From Fusibacter tunisiensis (GTDB lineage Bacteria > Bacillota > Clostridia > Peptostreptococcales > Acidaminobacteraceae), in NCBI RefSeq assembly GCF_016908355.1, contig NZ_JAFBDT010000004.1, forward strand, positions 62,001 to 126,000: a DNA stretch of 64,000 nt, given 5' to 3'. The translations under genes and the position numbers were made by a program. The notes beneath the pieces were generated by a model, which saw only the letters and a list, made by a program, of their open reading frames with translations, did no database searches and had not been told where the DNA came from. Below are positions 1 through 10,787 of the stretch, piece by piece (the stretch's first letter is position 1; every line of letters begins with the position of its first letter).

Positions 1-439
1 TTTTAACAGTTCGGGCTTTGATGTCCAGTTCCAAATCGCCACACTGGAGCACTTCAACAGAGCCTTTACCCGAAAGTTCATTGGCCCTTCTTAAATGCGA
101 TTGAATTTTGGCAATTAACACGCGTGGACTAAATGGTTTTTCCACATAATCATCTGCGCCTAGCCCCAAGGCTAAAATCTTATCTGTATCTTCTTTTTTT
201 GAGCTGAGCATAATAATGGGTATGCTGGATTCGTTTCGAATTTTACGGCAAAGTTCAAAGCCATCAATTTTAGGGACAATGATGTCGAGTAGTGCTAGGC
301 TTGGTGTTTCGCTCTCAAATTTCATCAATGCTTCTTCACCATCACTGGCAGTGATTGCTATGTAACCGGAGGCATTGATGTAATCTTTGAGCAGGGTTTG
401 AATTTGTAAATCATCTTCAACAATTAGAATTTTATCCAT
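1..439 (-). CDS. OmpR-family response regulator, 3' part cut by window edge
   Basis: The minus-strand frame starts with ATG at 439-437 and is open to base 1, giving 146 residues of a longer protein. The N-terminus (MDKILIVEDD) is a receiver domain: acidic pair D9-D10, phospho-acceptor D52 in LALLDIIVPKIDG, and the conserved Lys in YVEKPF. The end of the visible part enters the linker to a DNA-binding domain, expected to be a winged helix of OmpR/PhoB type. It lies 18 bases after ddl on the same strand and probably shares its transcript. A sensor kinase may follow outside the window. The receiver call is sure; the OmpR subtype is inferred. Confidence 0.88.
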   Translation of the reverse strand, partial: MDKILIVEDDLQIQTLLKDYINASGYIAITASDGEEALMKFESETPSLALLDIIVPKIDGFELCRKIRNESSIPIIMLSSKKEDTDKILALGLGADDYVEKPFSPRVLIAKIQSHLRRANELSGKGSVEVLQCGDLELDIKARTVK

Positions 440-457
440 TGGTTCGCCTCCTAACGT

Positions 458-1624
458 TTATTTTTTTATGCCTTTTAAATCGGCAGTGGATAATATGTTA
501 ATGGTATTTGAACGCGTGAGTGATTTCTTCCGTCTATATGTTCTGTGAGCAGCTGAAATCATAGCTTCTAAGAGTTCTTTAAAGGATTTTCCGGTTGCCT
601 CCCAGAGGTAAAAAGAGAGTGATCCGGGAATTGTGTTAAACTCGTTAATGTAAGGCAATCCACTTTGTGAATCAATCATAAAGTCAATTCTTGAAACGCC
701 GGCACAGTCTAAAGCAACAAATGCTTCAGCGGCCATTTTTTCAATTTCTTTCTTGAGGGAATTTGTTAAGTCAGCAGGTAATTTTCTTTTTGCTGCAGAC
801 ATGCCTTTGGTTTGGTTGGAATTCACATATTTTTCTTCATAGGTTAAAAAATCGGAAGCTGAAAGAGGTTCTTCACAAACAGATAACTCAAGTTTTTCGC
901 TATCTCCTACAACGGAGATGTTAATTTCACGCATGCCTACAAGCATACGTTCAACGAGGATACGGTTGGTAAAAAACCGAGCAAGGTCGATTGCATTAAT
1001 AAGTTCATTTCTATTTTTTGCAGGTGTCACACCGACACTGGATCCAATGTCAGCGGGCTTTACAATCATAGGGTAATTGAGTTTCTCTTCTAAAGCGTCA
1101 ATTATAGCACTTTGATACATGATCCAGTCGTGCGTGTAGAACCAGTCACCTTCAACGACCCGGACACCAGAATTTTTCAGAAAAAGTTTGGACGCAATCT
1201 TATCCATGGTCATTGAAGCAGACAAAACATTGCATCCTATATATGGGATGTCCATATGTTCCAAAAATCCCTGTAAAGTACCGTCTTCACCACCTGTTCC
1301 ATGAATAATTGGAAAAGCGATATCTACACTTGTAACATAGGCGCTTTTTAGCTTGGGTATTGGGTCTTTAATGAGCATGGCACACTTATTTGATTTTACC
1401 ATATTTACTTTCTGAGATTCTGTAATAACTTTGTTTAAATCTTTAAAATGTTCAACTTCTAATAGGTAATCGCCAGTGTACCACTGATTGTCTTTTGAAA
1501 TGTAGATTGGGACAACCTGATAGCCTGGCATTTTAAGCAATTGCGATATGGCTTGTTGTGCAGTGATGACGGAAACCTCGTGCTCTACGCTGGGTCCTCC
1601 AAAAAAAACACCGATATTAATCAT
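458..1624 (-). CDS. ddl: D-alanine--D-alanine ligase
   Basis: A 388-residue ATP-grasp ligase that joins two D-Ala for the peptidoglycan stem peptide in the cytoplasm. Visible signatures are GGPSVEHEVS at residues 9-18, the HGTGGEDGTLQG loop, the nucleotide-binding stretch YPMIVKPADIGSSVGV, and NEFNTIPGSLS near the C-terminus. The omega loop reads TYEEKYVN, the Tyr-x-x-Lys-Tyr form typical of D-Ala-D-Ala enzymes and not the His-containing loop of D-Ala-D-Lac (VanA-type) ligases. It lies 12 bases after the MurF-like gene, whose substrate (D-Ala-D-Ala) it makes, so the two form a functional pair. About 20 extra residues at the C-terminus look non-catalytic. Confidence 0.95.
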   Translation of the reverse strand: MINIGVFFGGPSVEHEVSVITAQQAISQLLKMPGYQVVPIYISKDNQWYTGDYLLEVEHFKDLNKVITESQKVNMVKSNKCAMLIKDPIPKLKSAYVTSVDIAFPIIHGTGGEDGTLQGFLEHMDIPYIGCNVLSASMTMDKIASKLFLKNSGVRVVEGDWFYTHDWIMYQSAIIDALEEKLNYPMIVKPADIGSSVGVTPAKNRNELINAIDLARFFTNRILVERMLVGMREINISVVGDSEKLELSVCEEPLSASDFLTYEEKYVNSNQTKGMSAAKRKLPADLTNSLKKEIEKMAAEAFVALDCAGVSRIDFMIDSQSGLPYINEFNTIPGSLSFYLWEATGKSFKELLEAMISAAHRTYRRKKSLTRSNTINILSTADLKGIKK

Positions 1625-1636
1625 TCCATAACCCCT

Positions 1637-3229
1637 TTATTCATTAAATGTATCTGGCAAGTCATTTTCAAGCAGAACAACATCATCTTGTTTCACGATT
1701 TCTGATAGTTTTGAAAAAGCATCTTGTGTGCTTTTTGCCACATAAAGTTTGGCTGGATTATATCCGCCTTCTTCAAGTCCATCTTGGATGGGACGTGTTT
1801 GGTGCTTGCCGACTAAAATTGTAAAGTCACAAGTTTTAGAAATGTTTACGCCAAAAGCTTTATTCAATTCATAGTGACGGTCACCAAGTCCAATCATCCC
1901 TGGTGTTATGATGATTTTTTGATTGCCTTCAAATTGGTCAAGTACTTCTAAGGCCATTCTTGAGCCCACAGGATTGGAATTAAAAGCGTCATCTAAAACG
2001 GTGTAGTGGTCATTAACCCGTCTAATGGACAAACGATGGTCTACTGGTTTAAGGTCCATTGTCAAATAAGGGAGTCGATCCATTGGAATCCCTAGGTTTA
2101 TGGCGACAGCAGCACCTGCAACAATATTTGCAAGATTATGCCGGCCTAAAAGTTGGGTTGTTAATCTCACTTTTTTGCCACTTGGCTTGTGCACTAAGGT
2201 GAAACTTGAGCCTTTAGAGTTTACAGAGATAGATTCTATATTGAAATCAGGTGTCTCTATATTTCCGTCTGGTTGAGCAGAAAATGAGACATAATTTAAG
2301 TCGCTTCTTCTTGGCAGTCCAACGATATTGGAATCCGTTACATTTACAAAAGCTGTTCCCCCTGTTTTTAACAATCTAAACATGTTCCCTTTTTCATTGA
2401 CGATGTTTTCAAAAGTTTTAAAAGTATCCAAGTGTTGTGGGCCGATGGATGTAATAATGCCCAGTGAAGGTTGAACAAATTCCATGAGTTCTTTTATATC
2501 ACCCACGTGATCTGCCCCCATTTCTGCAATGAAGATTTCGTGGGTAGGCTTCATATGTTCCCGTATGGCACGTGTTAAGCCCATCTTGGTGTTAAAACTT
2601 TCAGGGGTCATTAAGACATTAAAATCTTTAGAGAGCATTGCATTTAAAACGTTTTTTGTACTTGTTTTCCCATAACTTCCTGTAATTCCAATTATGGTTA
2701 AGTTTGGAACTTTAGCCAAAGTTTTATGCGCATCATTGTAGTACCAATTGTTGATGGTAAGTTCCATAGGTTTGTTGATAAGATTCGATGCGATGACGGT
2801 TATAAATCCAAATAAATATAAGGCTAAAATCAAAATAACGCTTGCCCAAGTTACCATGAAAAAAGTAAGGGTCATAAGACCAATAAGTTGAATGGCATTT
2901 GTAACAAGCAAGCGTTTAACCCTAGGTGTGTATTTTAGTTTCTTCTTCGCAGCATATGCCGTTCGTATAAGATGAAAAAAATAGACGTCAATCAGGATGA
3001 GTAACAGCCCTATAAGTCGACTCCATAAGGTGTCTGTAAGTTGTGTTAGAAAAACGCCGCCTATGAAAAGCACTTCGTGTGGTCTTATAATCTTGGTGTA
3101 ATTTCCAAATCGCCACTTGATATAATTTTTATTTTTATAACTGATTTGCTGTAAATGGTGAATGTGGGTATGTGTCTTATACCAGGCAGCAATCGTTACA
3201 ACACTGATTATAAGTATGTCTAAAAACAT
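1637..3229 (-). CDS. Membrane-anchored MurF-like Mur ligase
   Basis: A 530-residue Mur ligase, probably UDP-MurNAc-tripeptide--D-Ala-D-Ala ligase or a close paralogue. The first ~150 residues are unlike soluble MurF and contain several hydrophobic stretches (about 2-15, 52-88, 106-148), so the enzyme is likely membrane-bound. The catalytic part starts with the P-loop GITGSYGKTS (181-190), followed by the Mur ligase centre (AEMGADHVGDI, TSIGPQHLDTF) and C-terminal domain (VLDDAFNSNP). It sits between a hydrolase gene and ddl with 3 and 12 base gaps. The call rests on the P-loop and the ddl neighbour; the exact substrate is not proven. Confidence 0.85.
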   Translation of the reverse strand: MFLDILIISVVTIAAWYKTHTHIHHLQQISYKNKNYIKWRFGNYTKIIRPHEVLFIGGVFLTQLTDTLWSRLIGLLLILIDVYFFHLIRTAYAAKKKLKYTPRVKRLLVTNAIQLIGLMTLTFFMVTWASVILILALYLFGFITVIASNLINKPMELTINNWYYNDAHKTLAKVPNLTIIGITGSYGKTSTKNVLNAMLSKDFNVLMTPESFNTKMGLTRAIREHMKPTHEIFIAEMGADHVGDIKELMEFVQPSLGIITSIGPQHLDTFKTFENIVNEKGNMFRLLKTGGTAFVNVTDSNIVGLPRRSDLNYVSFSAQPDGNIETPDFNIESISVNSKGSSFTLVHKPSGKKVRLTTQLLGRHNLANIVAGAAVAINLGIPMDRLPYLTMDLKPVDHRLSIRRVNDHYTVLDDAFNSNPVGSRMALEVLDQFEGNQKIIITPGMIGLGDRHYELNKAFGVNISKTCDFTILVGKHQTRPIQDGLEEGGYNPAKLYVAKSTQDAFSKLSEIVKQDDVVLLENDLPDTFNE

Positions 3230-3232
3230 GCA

Positions 3233-3991
3233 TTAGCCTCCAAGAAAAGAATTCAATACGATAAGCGTCCGTTCGGGTTCTTCCAAATAAGAAAAATGAC
3301 CAGCACCATCAAAGACAACAAGTCCAGCATCTGGAATTAATTTTTCCATAGTTTTACCATCTTCAAGTGGTGTGCTATCATCTTCAGATCCCCAAATGAG
3401 CAGTGTAGAAGCTGTAATTTTTGGCAAAAGGTAGGTTAAATCTTCGTTGACGACTTTAGACAAGGTTTGCTTCATAACCACATCTGCATTTTTGTAATCA
3501 GAACTTGAATACTTTTGCCTGTAAGCTTCAAGTGGTTCTTTTAAAATCCATGAAAGTACCGGAATTCGTGCAATGTTTTTAAAGAGTTTGTAGCCATAGA
3601 CCTTTAAATAGTAGTCAGATTTACGTTTAGGCTTTATACCAGCACTGTCTATTAAAACCAATTTTTTATAATTGAAACGCTGCGACAAGCGTAGGGCAAC
3701 CCTTCCGCCGAAAGAATGCCCAATGGGGATGAACTCAGTTAACTTAAGTTCTTTTATAAAGGCTTCTGTCATATTGACGTAGTCATCTAGTGACCACGGG
3801 CGATCAGGCTTATCTGACGCGCCAAATCCAGGGAAATCTAGTGCGATGATTTCATAATTGTTTTTAAGATGTGTCGTAAGGCAATTAAAACTTTCACAGT
3901 TTGCACCCCACCCGTGTAAAAACAGGAGAGGGGTCCCCCCACCTGTTTGGGTATAGTTTATGGACAGTTTATCGTATTTAAAAATGGGCAT
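3233..3991 (-). CDS. Alpha/beta hydrolase
   Basis: A 252-residue alpha/beta-hydrolase fold protein without signal peptide. The oxyanion-hole motif LHGWG (25-29), nucleophile elbow GHSFGG with Ser93, acid Asp204 or Asp205 (WGSEDDSTP) and His232 (GAGHFSYLEEPE) form a complete catalytic triad. It is the first gene of the minus-strand wall operon and ends 3 bases before the MurF-like gene, so translation is probably coupled. The substrate cannot be told from sequence; the cell-wall setting suggests, but does not show, a role in envelope metabolism. Confidence 0.85.
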   Translation of the reverse strand: MPIFKYDKLSINYTQTGGGTPLLFLHGWGANCESFNCLTTHLKNNYEIIALDFPGFGASDKPDRPWSLDDYVNMTEAFIKELKLTEFIPIGHSFGGRVALRLSQRFNYKKLVLIDSAGIKPKRKSDYYLKVYGYKLFKNIARIPVLSWILKEPLEAYRQKYSSSDYKNADVVMKQTLSKVVNEDLTYLLPKITASTLLIWGSEDDSTPLEDGKTMEKLIPDAGLVVFDGAGHFSYLEEPERTLIVLNSFLGG

Positions 3992-4081
3992 AAATCAACC
4001 TCTTTTTTTCTTTATTATTGTTACCCTTTATTTTATCATAAAAGAGAGTGAAAGAAACTACTTTATGCGGATTTTTGCGTA

Positions 4082-4110
4082 TTGACTGGGCTTATTAATA
4101 TGGGTATACT
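4082..4110 (+). promoter_or_regulatory. Sigma-A promoter of pyrG
   Basis: TTGACT (4082-4087) and TATACT (4105-4110) are separated by exactly 17 bases. The start codon follows 36 bases later with a GAAAGGAG ribosome binding site at 4133-4140. No pyrG-type C-rich attenuator was recognised in the short leader. Confidence 0.8.
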
Positions 4111-4143
4111 ATTTTTTTATTGCCTTGGTTTTGAAAGGAGTAG

Positions 4144-5751
<1,608 letters not shown>

Positions 5752-5817
5752 TTTCCTGACCGATTGTTGTAAAATAGGAGGTGCAAGAGGGAAAACTATT
5801 TTTACGGAGGGATACTT

Positions 5818-6207
5818 ATGTCAGAAAAAGCAATGATTAGAGTCCGAATGAGCATGCATGATGCCCATTATGGTGGCAATTTAGTGGACGGTGCACGGAT
5901 GCTCAACCTTTTTGGGGACGTTGCAACTGAGTTGTTGATTCGTCAAGATGGCGATGAGGGCTTGTTTGCCGGTTATGAAAGTGTTGAATTTTTAGCGCCG
6001 GTTTACGCAGGGGACTATATTGAAGCTGTTGGTGAAATCACCAAGTTGGGAAACAGCTCCAGAAAAATGACTTTTGAAGCACGAAAAGTGATTGTTCCCA
6101 GACCTGATCTCAATGAATCTGCTTGTGATGTTTTGGAAACGCCGATAGTTGTATGCCGAGCGGTTGGCACTTGTGTTGTCCCAAAAGACAAACAGCGCAA
6201 CAAATAG
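5818..6207 (+). CDS. kal: 3-aminobutyryl-CoA ammonia lyase (Kal)
   Basis: A 129-residue single hotdog-fold protein matching the Kal family ([37 protein letters not shown]). Kal removes ammonia from L-3-aminobutyryl-CoA to give crotonyl-CoA in the anaerobic lysine fermentation route. The start is set by a GGAGGG site 8 bases upstream. The next gene, 9 bases downstream, is the pathway's cleavage enzyme Kce, which supports the call strongly. A generic acyl-CoA thioesterase is the alternative, but the conserved [10 protein letters not shown] segment and the neighbour argue for Kal. Confidence 0.88.
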   Translation: MSEKAMIRVRMSMHDAHYGGNLVDGARMLNLFGDVATELLIRQDGDEGLFAGYESVEFLAPVYAGDYIEAVGEITKLGNSSRKMTFEARKVIVPRPDLNESACDVLETPIVVCRAVGTCVVPKDKQRNK

Positions 6208-6216
6208 GAGGGTGTT

Positions 6217-7029
6217 ATGGAAAAGTTAATTATAACAGCTGCCTTGACAGGCGCTGAAGTTACGCGTGAACAACAGCCTAATTTGCCACTCACGGCTGAT
6301 GAAATTGCGACTGAAGCTTATGAATGTTATAAAGCAGGTGCATCAATTGTACATGTACACGCTCGGGACGAAAAGGGTGAACCAACTCAAGATAAGGAAG
6401 CATATCGCGCCATAAAAGATGCCATTTCAGAGAAATGCAATATTATATTTCAGCCTTCTACTGGAGGTGCTGTCTGGCATTCGCCTGAAGAACGTCTTCA
6501 GCCGGTGGAGTTGTCACCAGAAATGGCAACACTTAGTGCGGGGACCTGTAATTTTGGCCCAGATGTTTTCATGAATTCGGAAGCTTATATAGAAAAATTT
6601 GCCATAAGAATGCAGGAGCTGGGTGTTAAACCTGAAATTGAGGTTTTTGAACGTGGTATGATTGAAAATGCAAAGAAATTGGCAAAAAAAGGTCTTGTAA
6701 AAACACCAATGCATTTTGATTTGGTGCTGGGTGTACCGGGTGCTTGCCCAGGAACACCAGAAGACTTAATGTTTATGGTATCTCAGCTCCCTGAAGGATC
6801 GACATGGACGGTTGCTGGAATTGGCAGAAGCGAATTGCCACTTGCCGTTATGGCAATTGTACTCGGTGGTCATGTAAGGGTTGGTTTTGAAGACAACGTT
6901 TATTATAGTAAAGGCAGACTGGCCAAATCTAATGCAGAACTTGTAGAGCGGATTGTAAGATTGGCGGCTGAAATGGGTCGTGAAGTTGCAACGCCAGATG
7001 AAGCAAGGGCAATTTTAAATATTAAATAA
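6217..7029 (+). CDS. kce: 3-keto-5-aminohexanoate cleavage enzyme (BKACE family)
   Basis: A 270-residue TIM-barrel metalloenzyme. Kce condenses 3-keto-5-aminohexanoate with acetyl-CoA to yield acetoacetate and 3-aminobutyryl-CoA, the substrate of Kal. Zinc ligands His46 and His48 are in VHVHAR, the third ligand is Glu225 in RVGFEDN, and the conserved Glu14 is in TGAEVTR; QPSTGG and GVPGACPGTPEDL are also family stretches. It follows kal by 9 bases and is closed by a terminator. The aminomutase and dehydrogenase genes of the route are not in this window. Confidence 0.92.
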   Translation: MEKLIITAALTGAEVTREQQPNLPLTADEIATEAYECYKAGASIVHVHARDEKGEPTQDKEAYRAIKDAISEKCNIIFQPSTGGAVWHSPEERLQPVELSPEMATLSAGTCNFGPDVFMNSEAYIEKFAIRMQELGVKPEIEVFERGMIENAKKLAKKGLVKTPMHFDLVLGVPGACPGTPEDLMFMVSQLPEGSTWTVAGIGRSELPLAVMAIVLGGHVRVGFEDNVYYSKGRLAKSNAELVERIVRLAAEMGREVATPDEARAILNIK

Positions 7030-7036
7030 AATGAGA

Positions 7037-7080
7037 ATCCCAAGGTTGCATTTTGAAGCACCCTTGGGATTTTTTTAAAA
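7037..7080. terminator. Rho-independent terminator after kce
   Basis: ATCCCAAGG (7037-7045) pairs with CCTTGGGAT (7062-7070), followed by a run of T. A-rich sequence on the left lets it also serve the convergent minus-strand gene ending at 7075. Confidence 0.85.
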
Positions 7081-8928
7081 TGGTAAGGTTTCGATTTGAG
7101 TAAATTTTTCATAAAATGAGAGTTTTGATGCATTAAAACCATTGCTTGGACCACCATCTATCTTGATTTTTAAGTCTCCAGAAATATCTGCAACAAGCCA
7201 CTTGCCATTGATATAGGCTTCAGTCCAAAAATGAGTGAAATCACCTGAAGTCCCTTGGACCACTCTGGCTGGAATATCAATTGCACGCAAAAGTCCAACG
7301 TAAAGGAGTGGCAACTCAAGGACATTGGCCGATTTTAACTGTACCAAATCTCCAATTGATTTTAAATCACCATCAAATGAAGTGGTGTCTAAAGTATAAT
7401 TCAAATACAGCCATTCATAGATTCCAAGTGCCTTAGCATAGGAACTGGTTAAGTTATAAGTAATCCGACTGCTGGTGGTAAAAATATCCGGATTGTCAAA
7501 ATCAACAAATTGCGAAGGCAACAAATCCTTAATCGGGTCGCTTGAAAGATTGACGACACTCATGTTTAGAATTGGTTTGTCTCTGTTGATCTTGCTATCT
7601 TCAGCAAGTGTTAATTTAATATAGTCTCCCAATGATGTAATGGTTGGATTGATCTGAACAGTTCCGTCATCGGTGGGGGTATCATTCATATGGGCATAGA
7701 TTTTAATATTGTGTTTTCCCAGTCCAAAAGGGGTATAAATGAATTTGTCAAATGAATTGTTTCGAACGGGTACATACATCATAACCGCATCGTTGTCTTT
7801 GGAAATTTCGACATAGAATCCAAGAAGTGCGTCATTTAGACCAACCTTCCCCTTAAAGTGCAGTTGGTTTTCTACCACCATATTTGAGTACAGTAATGTG
7901 TCCAAATGAATGTCAGCATTGAAAAAAGTGTTGAATTCTACATAATGTTCAGACAAATTGTTAATGGATAATTTGTTGATTTCAAAAGTTGAAACAATTG
8001 TATCAAATATTTCCCTGCTCAAAGGGTTGTCATTTAAATCTGTATAAGTAGCTGTAAACAGATAGCCGGTTTTGTTTTCGAAAATTACATATAATATGTG
8101 ATGCGTCCGGCGTTTAGGGTCGGGATTGTCCAGCGTGTAGTAAAGGGCCGAAGCATAGCTGTCGCCAACTTGAATCAGTTTTGTTCCAGTAATTTCAATG
8201 GCTTTATCATGGGCATAAAGCAAATTTTCCTGAAGACTTTTTAAAAGTGAAACTCGGGTAAACGTATCATCAAGTGGTAGGATTCTACTGTCAATTCTGT
8301 AGTGTTCATAATCGGCAATAAAGCCATATGCCCCATAGGCATCCGACATCGTTTCCCAGTATTCTGGAACATAAAAACTAACGCCCCAGTCCAAGAGCTT
8401 TACACGTTTATAATGATAGTACCCTATTTGGCGGTATTGATGGACTTCTTCCCTGTAATTGAGATAAACTGTTTTCGTTGATTCTTCATAGGAATAATTG
8501 AGTTCAAAGGCGTTTGCAACAACACTTAAAGGCACATAAATTTGAGACTTGTGCGTAAGCGCATGAATTGGCATCGCAGAAGGGTAACCATTAAGGGTAT
8601 ATGTATCCTTCCCAGCTGTGAACTTTACAAACACATTGTCTTTATAAGCAACCAATTGGTTATGTGCCTCATAGGTGTAAACTTGGGCACTGATGCTCTC
8701 CATGAACCACTTGGCCGGGACCATGATTTGGCCTTTTAATAGGTAGGGTTCTTCAGGATAAGCCATTTGTTTTTGGTTTAGAATAAGTGTGACCTTTTTG
8801 ACGTCACCACTTCTGGAAGGTGACAAGGTGTTTGCAAAGGTCTGATTAGACACGACTATAAGGAATGACAGAAGAAGAGCCAAACCAATTGTAAATAAGA
8901 ATTTTGAATATTTAAACATAAGCCTCAC
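7075..8928 (-). CDS. Secreted copper amine oxidase-like/transglutaminase-like protein lacking the catalytic Cys
   Basis: A 617-residue exported protein. A signal peptide covers about residues 1-32. Two copper-amine-oxidase N-terminal-like beta repeats follow (about 45-155: VTLILNQKQMAY..., PLSVVANAFELNYSYEESTKTVYLNY), a module used for wall or surface binding in Firmicutes. A beta-rich middle leads to a C-terminal transglutaminase-like core: GLLRAIDIPARVVQG, His566 in THFWTEAY and Asp581. The position normally held by the nucleophilic Cys is Asn535/Val536, so no thiol is available and the domain is probably non-catalytic. It is a single gene, divergent from rho. The cell-surface role is inferred. 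Confidence 0.8.
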   Translation of the reverse strand: MRLMFKYSKFLFTIGLALLLSFLIVVSNQTFANTLSPSRSGDVKKVTLILNQKQMAYPEEPYLLKGQIMVPAKWFMESISAQVYTYEAHNQLVAYKDNVFVKFTAGKDTYTLNGYPSAMPIHALTHKSQIYVPLSVVANAFELNYSYEESTKTVYLNYREEVHQYRQIGYYHYKRVKLLDWGVSFYVPEYWETMSDAYGAYGFIADYEHYRIDSRILPLDDTFTRVSLLKSLQENLLYAHDKAIEITGTKLIQVGDSYASALYYTLDNPDPKRRTHHILYVIFENKTGYLFTATYTDLNDNPLSREIFDTIVSTFEINKLSINNLSEHYVEFNTFFNADIHLDTLLYSNMVVENQLHFKGKVGLNDALLGFYVEISKDNDAVMMYVPVRNNSFDKFIYTPFGLGKHNIKIYAHMNDTPTDDGTVQINPTITSLGDYIKLTLAEDSKINRDKPILNMSVVNLSSDPIKDLLPSQFVDFDNPDIFTTSSRITYNLTSSYAKALGIYEWLYLNYTLDTTSFDGDLKSIGDLVQLKSANVLELPLLYVGLLRAIDIPARVVQGTSGDFTHFWTEAYINGKWLVADISGDLKIKIDGGPSNGFNASKLSFYEKFTQIETLPF

Positions 8929-8978
8929 CGTTTGAATTCAAACATTGATTGTGGTAGTATTAAACTAAACTTTCATCT

Positions 8979-9007
8979 AGAATATATCACAAAATGAGGG
9001 GCGTCAA
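8979..9007 (-). promoter_or_regulatory. Promoter of the transglutaminase-like gene
   Basis: Read on the minus strand, TTGACG (9007-9002) and TATTCT (8984-8979) are 17 bases apart. The start codon is about 50 bases downstream. An inverted repeat TTGAATTCAA lies in the leader. Confidence 0.6.
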
Positions 9008-9055
9008 TCACGCAATTGTTAATTGTTGCGCGGATTTAATATATCGGAGGCATGA

Positions 9056-10423
9056 ATGGAAATTGATCAGTTAAGGGTGAAGAAAGTTGCCGACTTAAGG
9101 GAAATTGCAAAAGCAATGAAAATCCCACACGTGGCGCGGTATAAGAAAGATGAGTTGATTGATTTAATTGTCAATGGCAACACAGAGGAAGAAACCGAAC
9201 TAGAAGTGGATTCTGAAAAACCTGTTGAAATTGAATCGGATTCAACCTATAAAGAAGTGGTTCGCACACTGGAAGAGCCACAGGAAAAACGCAGAAAACC
9301 TGAAGCCACTCAAGAAGTTGTTGAGGGGGTACTTGAAATCATTGACCAGGGCTATGGGTTTTTAAGATTTGAAAACTTTCTTACCAGTGACCGTGATGTT
9401 TATGTGTCACCTTCTCAAATTCGAAAATTCTCGATGCGAACAGGCGATAAAATTACTGGAATTACCAGACAAGCAAATGCAGGTGAACGGTTTAATGCCC
9501 TTTTAAGGGTTAATAAAATTAATGGTGATAAGCCTATCGCCAATTACAAACGGCCAAAATTTGAAGATTTGACGCCACTCTATCCAAAATCGAGATTTAG
9601 ACTTGAACGCAGTGCCAATGAACATGCACTTAGAATTATTGATTTTGTTTCGCCCATTGGGAAGGGTCAAAGGGGACTCATTGTTGCGCCGCCTAAATCA
9701 GGGAAAACCATATTATTGCAGAAAATTGCAAAGGCAATATCTGCAAATTATCCGGAAGTTGAATTGATTATATTGCTTATAGATGAACGCCCTGAAGAGG
9801 TGACGGACATGAAGCGTTCGATAAATGGGGATGTGGTTTATTCAACGTTTGACGAACTGCCATCTCATCATATTAAAGTTGCAGAAATGGTCTTAAGCAG
9901 GGCCAAGGCACTTGTGGAGCAAAACAAGGATGTTGTGATTTTGCTTGATAGTATCACACGGTTGGCAAGAGCTTATAATCTTGTGATGCCATCAAGTGGT
10001 AAAACACTTTCAGGCGGTTTGGATCCCAATGCCCTCCACAGACCAAAACGGTTTTTTGGAGCCGCACGAAACACAGAAGAAGGTGGGTCTTTGACAATTT
10101 TAGCAACAGCGCTTGTTGAAACGGGTTCTCGTATGGATGATGTGATTTTTGAAGAGTTTAAAGGCACGGGAAATATGGAACTTCTTTTAGACCGAAAATT
10201 ATCAGAAAAACGTATCTTCCCTTCTATTGATTTACGGAAATCGGGGACACGCCGAGAAGAATTTTTATTTGAAAAAAATGAGCTTGAGGCAGTTTGGAAT
10301 ATACGTCGGAACTTTGATAAATACAACAACATGGAAATTATTGAACGGTTTATTGATACGTTGGTGTCCACGAAATCTAATCGCGAGTTAATTGATCTTA
10401 TCAACAAAGACTTAAATAATTAA
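9056..10423 (+). CDS. rho: Transcription termination factor Rho
   Basis: A 455-residue RecA-type helicase that ends transcription at Rho-dependent sites. The N-terminal Rho-N helical domain ([30 protein letters not shown]) is followed by an acidic linker of about 40 residues, the cold-shock-like RNA-binding domain ([14 protein letters not shown]) and the ATPase core with Walker A APPKSGKT and Walker [17 protein letters not shown]. The start at 9056 is fixed by CGGAGG 5 bases upstream; an ATG 4 bases earlier is in another frame. rpmE follows from its own promoter, as often seen in Firmicutes. Confidence 0.97.
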   Translation: MEIDQLRVKKVADLREIAKAMKIPHVARYKKDELIDLIVNGNTEEETELEVDSEKPVEIESDSTYKEVVRTLEEPQEKRRKPEATQEVVEGVLEIIDQGYGFLRFENFLTSDRDVYVSPSQIRKFSMRTGDKITGITRQANAGERFNALLRVNKINGDKPIANYKRPKFEDLTPLYPKSRFRLERSANEHALRIIDFVSPIGKGQRGLIVAPPKSGKTILLQKIAKAISANYPEVELIILLIDERPEEVTDMKRSINGDVVYSTFDELPSHHIKVAEMVLSRAKALVEQNKDVVILLDSITRLARAYNLVMPSSGKTLSGGLDPNALHRPKRFFGAARNTEEGGSLTILATALVETGSRMDDVIFEEFKGTGNMELLLDRKLSEKRIFPSIDLRKSGTRREEFLFEKNELEAVWNIRRNFDKYNNMEIIERFIDTLVSTKSNRELIDLINKDLNN

Positions 10424-10433
10424 CAAAATGTTA

Positions 10434-10462
10434 TTGAAAGAAAAAAGGCTTTATGTTACAAT
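10434..10462 (+). promoter_or_regulatory. Sigma-A promoter of rpmE
   Basis: TTGAAA (10434-10439) and TACAAT (10457-10462) are separated by 17 bases, beginning 11 bases after the rho stop codon. Confidence 0.75.
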
Positions 10463-10526
10463 GATAAGGCTTGAAATTTGATTATCTAATTTGATATAAA
10501 CAATAACGAAGAGTGAGGTGAAAAAA

Positions 10527-10727
10527 ATGAAAGAAGGAATTCATCCTAATTACAAGGAAGTAGACGTACACTGTGCGTGTGGCAATAACTTTAAGACCCG
10601 TTCAACAAAATCTGAGATTAAAGTTGAAATCTGTTCAGAATGTCATCCGTTTTTCACAGGCACTGCAAAGTCTGTAGAGCGTGGCGGTAGAGCAGAGAAG
10701 TTTAAAGAGAAATACAATCTTAAATAA
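10527..10727 (+). CDS. rpmE: 50S ribosomal protein L31, zinc-binding type
   Basis: A 66-residue ribosomal protein of normal length. The four Cys of the C+ form are present (CAC in VHCACG, CSEC in EICSECH), so this is the zinc-binding type and not the Cys-free paralogue YtiA. ATG at 10527 gives the family start [12 protein letters not shown]; a GTG three codons earlier overlaps the GAGGTG ribosome binding site and is unlikely. Confidence 0.96.
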   Translation: MKEGIHPNYKEVDVHCACGNNFKTRSTKSEIKVEICSECHPFFTGTAKSVERGGRAEKFKEKYNLK

Positions 10728-10740
10728 GTTGCTGTGATTA

Positions 10741-10770
10741 GGTTAGGATGGGGTAATCCTAACCTTTTTT
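10741..10770 (+). terminator. Terminator after rpmE
   Basis: GGTTAGGAT (10741-10749) pairs with ATCCTAACC (10756-10764), followed by six T. It separates rpmE from the tdk operon. Confidence 0.88.
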
Positions 10771-10787
10771 GTTTATAGGGGGTCGAA

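Noticed and set aside
458-1624. Vancomycin-resistance (VanA/VanC-type) ligase
   Set aside because: The omega loop has the Tyr-x-x-Lys-Tyr form of Ddl, and no vanH-, vanX- or vanT-like gene is present.
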